A program made the position numbers and the translations under genes. Of a stretch of 5,728 nt of DNA, positions 1 through 5,728 are shown piece after piece (positions within the stretch are counted from its first letter, which is position 1; each line of letters begins with the position of its first letter). This stretch comes from DATLBY01 sp035526665 (GTDB lineage: Bacteria > Acidobacteriota > Terriglobia > Bryobacterales > Bryobacteraceae). The stretch lies in contig DATLBY010000249.1 in assembly GCA_035526665.1 (NCBI GenBank), positions 1 through 5,728 on the forward strand, written 5' to 3'. The notes beneath the pieces are model-generated. The model was not told the DNA's origin, ran no database searches, and worked only from the letters and a program-made list of their open reading frames with translations.

Positions 1-1
1 C

Positions 2-100
2 AGGGGATTCGTTTCGGCCGAAACAGCGATCGATGCCTCCGATCCCGAATCCCTGCTAAAGATCTCACGTGCCATGGACCGTATTTTCTCGCTAGCCTAG
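2..100 (+). CDS. 3' end of an upstream gene (C-terminal 32 residues), possibly a PilT-like ATPase
   Basis: An open frame enters from the left edge and stops at TAG (98-100). It encodes a 32-residue tail beginning RGFVSAETAIDASDPESLL and ending MDRIFSLA. The pattern of a glycine, hydrophobic residues, a Ser-x-Glu-x-Ala helix and then a 'DPE-x-L' helix resembles the C-terminal end of PilT/PilU-type twitching ATPases ('G.IS.E.AL..A.dPe.L'). This is a short and degenerate similarity, so the identity is tentative. That it is coding is more secure: the frame is open to the edge, the composition is protein-like and it is followed by a promoter-bearing gap. It lies 95 bases before the next gene and looks functionally separate from the sugar-related operon. 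Confidence 0.45.
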   Translation, partial: RGFVSAETAIDASDPESLLKISRAMDRIFSLA

Positions 101-148
101 AAATCCGCGCGATCTAATGTCTGGATGCGGCAAGTCAAAACCATAGAT

Positions 149-177
149 TTGAGCTTTCGGTCGCGACGGAGTATAAC
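149..177 (+). promoter_or_regulatory. Predicted sigma70-type promoter of the three-gene operon
   Basis: TTGAGC (149-154) matches the -35 consensus TTGACA at four of six positions. TATAAC (172-177) matches the -10 consensus TATAAT at five of six. The spacer is exactly 17 bp, the optimum. It sits in the only non-coding stretch of the window, directly before the first gene. Transcription would be expected to start around 183-186, giving a very short leader before the candidate ATG codons at 196 and 202. The call rests on motif match and position only. Confidence 0.5.
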
Positions 178-182
178 AAACA

Positions 183-187
183 GCGAG
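183..187 (+). promoter_or_regulatory. Weak ribosome binding site deciding the first gene's start
   Basis: GCGAG at 183-187 is a weak Shine-Dalgarno-like run. It is 8 bases before the ATG at 196, a normal spacing. It is 14 bases before the ATG at 202 and only 2 before the TTG at 190, which makes TTG unlikely. A better purine run, GGAG at 168-171, is too far upstream and would lie before the predicted transcription start. This favours 196, with 202 as the alternative. Confidence 0.35.
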
Positions 188-195
188 TCTTGCTA

Positions 196-1725
196 ATGTC
201 CATGACGCGCCGTCAATTCATAGCCACAGCCTCGGCCGCTTCACTCGCGGGTGCTCAGAACGAGAAGAAGTACCTGTCAGCCGCCCGCACATTTCTCGAC
301 ACTATGATCGAGAAGGGAAGTGACCGCTACGGTCCCAAGAGCACTCCCCTGTTCTGTCTATCTCTGGATCCGGAGACGTACGCACCTCCGCTGCCGCCCC
401 CGGCCATCGACCGGGAGTACAGGTTGACCGCCGAGCACTTGTACCGCGACTACGGCTACTACTGGAAAAGCCATCTGCACGGGTCAAATCTGATTTACGA
501 CCAAGGCACGATCCGCGCACTGTATTTCCTGAGCGACACCGCCGGCGACCGGAAATACTCCAAGGCGGCCGACAATTGCCTGCACTTCTTTCTGAACAAC
601 CTGGTAAGCGAATCGACGGGAATTTTTGGCTGGGGCGAGCATCTCTTCTATAACGTTTTTCTGGATTACCTGAGTGGCGGAAGTTTTACGGTTCGCGCCG
701 GCCGCAAATCCTTCTACGCGCACGAGTTCGACCGCTGGACCACTATCTACGATGTGTTCTGGGAGCAAAGCCCGGAAAAGACGCGGACGGAAATCGAAGC
801 CATTTACGAATACAAGATTCACGACAAGGAAACATTTCTAAACAACCGGCATTCCGATTTCCACGCCGGCCAGCAGACCAGCGACGCTCTCACATTCCTG
901 AAACACTCCGGCCTGTTTACCCATGCTTTTGCTTTTCTCTACTCCAAGACGACGGAACCCAAGCATCTGGAATGGGCGCGCAAGGCTGCGGATCTTTTCT
1001 GGGGGTACCGGGATCCACGGACCAACCTGGTGCGCAATTGCGTCCAGCGCAAGGAGGAGGCGGCCTCAGCAGAAGGCATGGCGGAAGCCTCGCTATTTCT
1101 CCTGCGGGCTTACCAGTGGCAGCCGGATGCGAAGTTCCTGGAGCGGGCTCTAGCCTATGTGCACGCCTATCAGAAGTACTTCGCCCTAGGAAACGGGCGC
1201 TTTCGAGACACGCTAAGTCCCGACGGAACCGACCGGCAGCCTGGCCAGCTGGCGGAATATTGGGAGGCGCCGATCCGTCAGGCCAAGGCGGCAACACTGG
1301 CGTACTCTCTTACCGGCGATCCCATAGCCTTGGAATTGGCCGACAACGTCATCACACACCTCACGCCGGCAATGAGCTTCAAGGACGGAATTGAACGCAG
1401 CCGGATCTCCGCGGAGGTGGAGGCGCGCTCCTGTAGCCTGGGCGCCGCACTGGATCTGTATGAAGCTACAGCGGACATAAAATATCTTGCAAAGGCACGT
1501 GAGTTGGCTGATGATGCCATCAAGCGATTCTTGTACCGTGGGCTGTTTGTCAGCACCCTGCAACTGCAGCCGGAGGGAGATCGAAGCGCCACCACCCGCG
1601 TGTACGACGGCCGCTCGGGGGCGGGTTGGCTCGCATTGAATCTCCTGCGGCTGCAGCGTGACCAGGACCGGACTCAGGCAGGCCAGTTTCGAAAATTTGC
1701 AGCGCTGGAAAGGACCTTTGATTAG
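196..1725 (+). CDS. Tat-exported alpha/alpha-toroid protein, probable glycoside hydrolase or polysaccharide lyase
   Basis: A 509-residue protein with a twin-arginine signal: T-R-R-Q-F at residues 4-8 (arginines 5 and 6), a weakly hydrophobic Ala/Ser-rich stretch, and a likely cleavage after A-G-A near residue 20. It should therefore be exported folded. The rest is almost all helical, with repeated helix pairs carrying the 'GD..Y...A' and 'A..L' signatures of six-hairpin (alpha/alpha-toroid) sugar enzymes, for example near TAGDRKYSKAAD, TEPKHLEWARKAADLFW and LTGDPIALELADNV. Conserved-looking segments that could line an active site are YGPKSTPLF (45-53), GWGEH (145-149), HSDFH (219-223) and YWEAP (355-359). 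This resembles uncharacterised secreted glycosidase/lyase-like proteins of Acidobacteria and Planctomycetes. I cannot separate families such as GH88/GH105, GH154 or the toroid lyases by eye, so substrate and reaction are unknown. The start could also be ATG 202 (MTRRQF...) or TTG 190. The stop is 2 bases before the receptor gene. Confidence 0.85.
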   Translation: MSMTRRQFIATASAASLAGAQNEKKYLSAARTFLDTMIEKGSDRYGPKSTPLFCLSLDPETYAPPLPPPAIDREYRLTAEHLYRDYGYYWKSHLHGSNLIYDQGTIRALYFLSDTAGDRKYSKAADNCLHFFLNNLVSESTGIFGWGEHLFYNVFLDYLSGGSFTVRAGRKSFYAHEFDRWTTIYDVFWEQSPEKTRTEIEAIYEYKIHDKETFLNNRHSDFHAGQQTSDALTFLKHSGLFTHAFAFLYSKTTEPKHLEWARKAADLFWGYRDPRTNLVRNCVQRKEEAASAEGMAEASLFLLRAYQWQPDAKFLERALAYVHAYQKYFALGNGRFRDTLSPDGTDRQPGQLAEYWEAPIRQAKAATLAYSLTGDPIALELADNVITHLTPAMSFKDGIERSRISAEVEARSCSLGAALDLYEATADIKYLAKARELADDAIKRFLYRGLFVSTLQLQPEGDRSATTRVYDGRSGAGWLALNLLRLQRDQDRTQAGQFRKFAALERTFD

Positions 1726-1727
1726 CC

Positions 1728-4700
1728 ATGTTCCTCTTTGTCATTTTTCTCATGATTCTGCTGGGTCCCGCCGTCTGGGCGCAGGCTACTTTTGCCACCA
1801 TCACGGGCACTGTGACGGACGCCAGCGGCGCCGTGGTTCCCAATATTCCAGTTACGGTCACCAATCAGGAGATGGGCATTCACAAAATTGTCACGAGCGA
1901 CGATCGCGGTAATTACGAAGCGACACACCTGAATCCCGGGGTGTACAGCGTGACCGCGCAGCCCCCGGGATTTAGGAAATTCGAACATCGCGACATCTTG
2001 CTGGAGGCATTGCGCACCGTACGAATCGATCTGCGCCTGGAGTTGGCGGGGACCGGAACCGAGATCACTGTCACGGGCGGCACGCCGGTGGTGGAAACGG
2101 ACGCTTCCAACCTTTCCGACGTGAAGAGCAGCCGCCAGATTCGCGACCTGCCCCTGAATATCCTCAGCACGATGAGTGCGACAGGCGACAGCGGTGTACT
2201 GAATTATGTCTGGCTGGCTCCGACCGGGTATTCGGGCAAGGGTTTCTCCATGGGCGGCGCGCACGGCACGCAGGCGTATTTCAATGTGGACGGAATCAGC
2301 TCCAATTCGCCGGCCTTTGGCTCGCAAAATTATCCGGCGCAGCCTGCGCTGGATTCCATCCAGGAAATCCGGATCGATATGGTCAACAACAAGGCGGAAT
2401 TTGGGGAGGTGGCCAATGTCACCACTATTACCAAGTCGGGCGGCAATGAGTTTCACGGCGGGCTCTCGTGGATGAATAGCACCAGCGCGCTAACCGCCCG
2501 CGCCTATTTTTCACCCACGAAAGGTCAAAACATCCTGAATGACCTGGGAGGCTCGCTGTTGGGGCCGATCCGGCGCAATCGGACGTTCTTCCTGGGAACC
2601 TATGGCGCGCAGCGGCAACGTGTTCCCGCGATTGTTACGCCGAGCCTGCCTACCTTGAACATGAGGCAGGGCAACTTCTCTGAACTCCTGGCGTTGTCGC
2701 CCGCGACGATCATTAAAAATCCTTATAGCGGCCAACCGTTTCCAGGGAACATCATTCCGCCCAGCATGCTGGATGCCTCCGCGCTCAAATGGCAGAACCG
2801 ATTCTTCCCCAAACCGAATTTTGGACCGGCCGACCTTTTTGTCGCGAATTTCCGCGCTGCCTATCCACAGCAGTTCCGCCACGATCAATTCGATGTCCGG
2901 GTCGATCACTACTTCTCCTCGAAGAATACCTTGTACGCGCGGGTGAGTTACAAGCGATCGGAGCCGGTCGCGCTGGATAGCGGCCTGCCGCCGGATCTGA
3001 CGGGATACCGGGTGCAAATCCGGAATATGCGGCAAGCGGCGGTTTCCGATACGTGGACGATCACGCCGCGGCTGGTCAACGAATTTAAGCTGGGCTTTGT
3101 TCGCCAGTTCAACCCCCGCGAAGGCATTCTGGTGGGCCAGGAACTGATCGATCTCCTGGGCATCGAGGGACTGCCGCGCCAGGCCGCCGACGTGAGAAAT
3201 ATTCCCATCGTGCGCATCAACGGATTCCACCAGGTGGCCCAAGTCGCCAAAGCCGCGCCGGCGGAAAACACGTTCCAAGTCATCAACCAGCTCACGTACC
3301 TGAAAGGCAGGCATTCCATCAAAGGCGGCGGCGAGTTCCGGCCGCAGCAGTCGAATAATCTGGTGGCGCCGCAGTTTGGCACGTATACCTATGCCAACCG
3401 CTTCAGTGGCTTTTCCTACGCCGATTTTCTCCTGGGACTTCCGCAATCCAGCCAGCGGACCACTTCGCGGCCGTCGGTGGCGATCCAATTCTGGTTCCTT
3501 AACGGCTTCCTGCAGGACGATTTCAAGGTGTCGCAGAAATTAACCTTAAACTACGGACTGCGGTACGAGTATGACTCACCCGCCAAAGATCGCTTCAACA
3601 TGCTGGCGAATTTCGACCCGCGGTCGGGCAGTATTGTGGTTCCCACCGAGCAGGTGCTGAGCGCCGTAAATCCACTGTTTCCCAAAAACATTCCGATCAT
3701 AACGGCGGCACAGGCGGGCTATCCGGCCCGGGCGTTGCGCGAGAGCGATACCAATAATCTGCAGCCTCGTTTTGGTTTCGCCTACCGTCCATTCGCTGCC
3801 ATGCGGACGGTTTTGCGCGGCGGCTACGGCATTTTTAACGACGACCTGACGGCCAACGTGGCGGATGCGCTCGGCGGCGGACCTTTCGGCATCACCGAAA
3901 ATTTCACCAACGATTTTGTTTCCGGCGCTCCTTTGCTGACCTTTACCCGTCCATTCCTCGGCCGGGGGTCGCTGGGCGCCATCAACGTCAACGGCCTGGC
4001 GCGACGGCTAAGCAATCCATATGTTCAGCAGTGGAACTTCACTGTGGAACAGGATCTGGGCTTCTCCACCGGGCTCAGGATTTCCTACATCGGAACCAAA
4101 TCGACGAACTTACTGTATGGCCGCAACTACAACCAGCCGGCCCCGAGCTCAATTCCGTTTTCCGTGAGCCGCCGCCCGTACCCGCTCTTTCAGAACATCG
4201 TGCTGAATGAGAATGGCGGGAATCACATTTATCACGCGCTGTCTACCCAGGTAGAACGCAGGTGGCTGCACGGACTTTCTTTCCAAGGCTCGTGGACCTG
4301 GGCCAAAAACCTCACCGATGTGGAAGAGACAGGTCCAACGGAGGGCGGTTCCACGATCGAGAATGCCTATGACCGTTCCAGGCAGCGAGGCGATACGATT
4401 TACAACCCGCGGCACCGCGTGATTACAAATGTCTTATGGGAGCTGCCGTTCGGCGCCGGCAGGCCGCTGGCGGGACGGCCCGGCATCGTGAACGGCCTGA
4501 TCGGCCGCTGGGATCTGAGCGTCTCCTTTATCGCCCAGACCGGGCAGTTCCTTACGCCGACCTTCTCGGGCTTCGATCCATCCAATACGCAAATCCTGGG
4601 AGGCGTGCCCGACCGGATCCGCGACGGAAACCTTCCGAGCGATCAGCGCAGCATCGACCACTGGTTCGATACCGGGGCCTTCGTGGTTCCGCCAAACGGA

Positions 4701-4964
4701 AGATTCGGGAACGCCGGCTGGGGTATCCTAGAGGGACCCGGGCACCAGACTCTCAATCTGGGCCTGTTTAAAAGAATCCCGATTACCGAAAAAATCAGAT
4801 TACGCGTGCAGGCCACTTTCACGAACGCACTCAATCATCCAAACTTCGGAAATCCTGCGCTGAACATTTCGGCAACTGGTTCGGCGGGGACTATCCGTTC
4901 GCAACAATCTCAGGATTCGGCGGGACCGCGCTCCGGACTGCTGGGTCTGCGACTGGAGTTTTAA
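1728..4964 (+). CDS. TonB-dependent outer-membrane receptor with N-terminal carboxypeptidase-regulatory-like domain
   Basis: A 1078-residue, Oar-like TonB-dependent receptor of the type abundant in Solibacter-like acidobacteria. A Sec signal ends at A-V-W-A (15-18) before Gln19. Residues about 23-105 form a carboxypeptidase-regulatory-like beta-sandwich (ITGTVTDASGAVVPN, then DDRGNYEATHLNPGVYSV). EITVT (112-116) is a TonB-box-like segment. The plug spans about 125-240, with RDLPLN, the DGISS turn (188-192) and ending near TKSGGNEFHGG. The rest is a 22-strand-type barrel with family hallmarks: RRNRTFF (282-288), QDDF (596-599), NYGLRYE (608-614), PRHRV (894-898) and a late NHPNFGNP. The last residues, LGLRLEF, end in Phe, the usual beta-signal for BAM insertion. 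Length is normal for the group. GGAAAGGA (1707-1714) inside the previous gene, 13 bases upstream, can serve as ribosome binding site. It probably imports an oligosaccharide or glycoside, inferred only from the flanking enzymes. The signal peptide lacks a basic residue, and an in-frame TGA at 1719-1721 rules out an upstream start. Confidence 0.95.
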   Translation: MFLFVIFLMILLGPAVWAQATFATITGTVTDASGAVVPNIPVTVTNQEMGIHKIVTSDDRGNYEATHLNPGVYSVTAQPPGFRKFEHRDILLEALRTVRIDLRLELAGTGTEITVTGGTPVVETDASNLSDVKSSRQIRDLPLNILSTMSATGDSGVLNYVWLAPTGYSGKGFSMGGAHGTQAYFNVDGISSNSPAFGSQNYPAQPALDSIQEIRIDMVNNKAEFGEVANVTTITKSGGNEFHGGLSWMNSTSALTARAYFSPTKGQNILNDLGGSLLGPIRRNRTFFLGTYGAQRQRVPAIVTPSLPTLNMRQGNFSELLALSPATIIKNPYSGQPFPGNIIPPSMLDASALKWQNRFFPKPNFGPADLFVANFRAAYPQQFRHDQFDVRVDHYFSSKNTLYARVSYKRSEPVALDSGLPPDLTGYRVQIRNMRQAAVSDTWTITPRLVNEFKLGFVRQFNPREGILVGQELIDLLGIEGLPRQAADVRNIPIVRINGFHQVAQVAKAAPAENTFQVINQLTYLKGRHSIKGGGEFRPQQSNNLVAPQFGTYTYANRFSGFSYADFLLGLPQSSQRTTSRPSVAIQFWFLNGFLQDDFKVSQKLTLNYGLRYEYDSPAKDRFNMLANFDPRSGSIVVPTEQVLSAVNPLFPKNIPIITAAQAGYPARALRESDTNNLQPRFGFAYRPFAAMRTVLRGGYGIFNDDLTANVADALGGGPFGITENFTNDFVSGAPLLTFTRPFLGRGSLGAINVNGLARRLSNPYVQQWNFTVEQDLGFSTGLRISYIGTKSTNLLYGRNYNQPAPSSIPFSVSRRPYPLFQNIVLNENGGNHIYHALSTQVERRWLHGLSFQGSWTWAKNLTDVEETGPTEGGSTIENAYDRSRQRGDTIYNPRHRVITNVLWELPFGAGRPLAGRPGIVNGLIGRWDLSVSFIAQTGQFLTPTFSGFDPSNTQILGGVPDRIRDGNLPSDQRSIDHWFDTGAFVVPPNGRFGNAGWGILEGPGHQTLNLGLFKRIPITEKIRLRVQATFTNALNHPNFGNPALNISATGSAGTIRSQQSQDSAGPRSGLLGLRLEF

Positions 4965-4968
4965 TTTC

Positions 4969-5724
4969 ATGAAGCAATTCTTCTCTCTTGTGCTGATCGC
5001 CTGCGGTTGCTGGGCTCAGTCCCAACCGTCCGGCGCACGTCCCGAACTCGCTGGGAAGGGCTGGCGCCCGCTGTTGAACAGCCGCGACGTATCTGGCTGG
5101 CATCCGCGAGAGGGTAAGCCGAACTCATGGCTGACGGCTACCTCCGTCACCACTACGATGGACGGAACACGGCAATTGCTGGCGCCTGCCGGCGGTGCGG
5201 GTCCCAGTCTGGTGAACGGTCCCGACGGCCGCGCTGCCGATCTGATCAGCGATGAAAAATTTGGTGACGTGGAGTTGTACCTGGAGTTCCTCATCACCAA
5301 AAAATCAAATTCCGGTGTCTATCTGCAGGGACTATATGAACTGCAGATTCTGGACAGCTACGGCGCCGAAAAACTAGGTGTGCACGATTGCGGTGCTGTA
5401 TATGAGCGCTGGATCGACGGTAAGGGAGTCGGCGGCAATGCGCCCCTCACCAATGCGAGCCGCCCCCCGGGCGAGTGGCAGTCGTTTCACATCTGGTTCC
5501 GCGCACCGCGCTTTGACGGTTCCGGAAAGAAAGTGAAAGACGCCGAGTTCCTAAAGGTGGAGCACAACGGCAAACTCGTCCAGAAAAATGTAATCGCCCC
5601 CGGCCCCACTCGCGCTTCACTGGACATGCCGGAGGCGGCCCACAATCCGCTCATGCTGCAGGGCGACCACGGACCAGTCGCTTTCCGTAACATTTATATC
5701 CGAAAGCTTGCTGGAGTAAAGTAG
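4969..5724 (+). CDS. Secreted DUF1080 / 3-keto-disaccharide hydrolase-family protein
   Basis: A 251-residue protein with the full DUF1080 (3-keto-disaccharide hydrolase, PF06439) pattern, a concanavalin-like beta-sandwich. Visible signatures in order: WRPLLNSRDVSGW (32-44); FGDVELYLEF ending at 107; NSGVYLQGLYELQILDSYG (114-132); HDCGAVY (139-145); PGEWQSFHIWFRAPRFD (167-183); VEHNGKLVQKN (197-207); and a closing NPLMLQGDHGPVAFRNIYI (226-244). Family members cleave 3-keto-glycosides made by a separate oxidoreductase; which sugar is used here cannot be read from the sequence. The N-terminus (MKQFFSLVLIACGCWAQS) is an export signal: either Sec cleavage after C-W-A (residue 16), or a lipoprotein with Cys12 after L-I-A. 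Length is typical for a single-domain member. GGAG (4955-4958), inside the end of the receptor gene and 10 bases upstream, supports the ATG. The gap to the receptor gene is 4 bases, so the two are probably translationally coupled. No terminator is visible in the 4 remaining bases. Confidence 0.93.
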   Translation: MKQFFSLVLIACGCWAQSQPSGARPELAGKGWRPLLNSRDVSGWHPREGKPNSWLTATSVTTTMDGTRQLLAPAGGAGPSLVNGPDGRAADLISDEKFGDVELYLEFLITKKSNSGVYLQGLYELQILDSYGAEKLGVHDCGAVYERWIDGKGVGGNAPLTNASRPPGEWQSFHIWFRAPRFDGSGKKVKDAEFLKVEHNGKLVQKNVIAPGPTRASLDMPEAAHNPLMLQGDHGPVAFRNIYIRKLAGVK

Positions 5725-5728
5725 CCGG

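Noticed and set aside
11..24. Perfect 14-base palindrome GTTTCGGCCGAAAC
   Set aside because: It lies inside the coding end of the upstream gene, far from any promoter. One such palindrome in a window of this size is close to chance expectation, and it has no T-run to act as a terminator.
101..148. Possible terminator for the upstream gene in the intergenic gap
   Set aside because: I found no GC-rich stem followed by a run of T between the stop at 100 and the promoter.
1658..1912. Overlapping plus-strand frame across the junction of the first two genes, which could have supplied a charged leader to the receptor through a frameshift
   Set aside because: Its continuation is His/Gly/Ser-rich nonsense, and both flanking genes have intact ends in their own frames. 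There is no positive evidence for a frameshift.
1722..2456. Reverse-strand open frame of 244 codons opposite the receptor's N-terminal domain and plug
   Set aside because: Its predicted product shows no family pattern, while the plus strand reads as a complete signal, regulatory-like domain and plug.
2511..3488. Long reverse-strand open frame (325 codons) inside the receptor gene
   Set aside because: It lies wholly opposite a gene with unmistakable receptor motifs, its translation is Arg/Gly-rich with no recognisable domain, and such frames are common opposite GC-rich genes.
1..5728. CRISPR arrays, insertion sequences, tRNA/rRNA genes, att sites, long direct repeats
   Set aside because: No spaced repeats, transposase-like frames, terminal inverted repeats or RNA-gene signatures were seen; almost all bases are taken by four plus-strand genes.

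Overview
The window is GC-rich, plus-strand coding DNA. The protein style suggests an acidobacterium of the Solibacter/Bryobacterales kind. The main clue is a very long TonB-dependent receptor with an N-terminal carboxypeptidase-regulatory-like domain and no SusD partner, next to a Tat-exported enzyme and a DUF1080 protein. This placement is inferred from protein style only; there is no rRNA or marker gene here.

Layout: (1) bases 2-100 are the 3' end of an upstream gene, with weak resemblance to the C-terminal tail of PilT-type ATPases. (2) Bases 101-189 are a short intergenic region with a good sigma70-like promoter (TTGAGC, 17 bp spacer, TATAAC), whose spacer holds an imperfect palindrome. 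(3) Bases 196-1725 encode a Tat-exported, all-helical protein of the alpha/alpha-toroid (six-hairpin glycosidase or lyase) type. (4) Bases 1728-4964 encode a 1078-residue TonB-dependent outer-membrane receptor. (5) Bases 4969-5724 encode a secreted DUF1080 / 3-keto-disaccharide hydrolase-family protein. The three complete genes are separated by only 2 and 4 bases and so look like one operon read from the promoter before the first gene. No terminator is visible before the window ends, so the operon may continue.

Working model (inference): the locus takes up and degrades a carbohydrate. The receptor would import an oligosaccharide or glycoside across the outer membrane, and the two exported enzymes would process it in the periplasm. 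DUF1080 proteins act on 3-keto-glycosides, which need a separate oxidoreductase to make them. That enzyme is not in the window and would be expected nearby or elsewhere in the genome. Most of the window is ordinary for this group of bacteria. I see no mobile element, CRISPR array, RNA gene or clearly unprecedented system.
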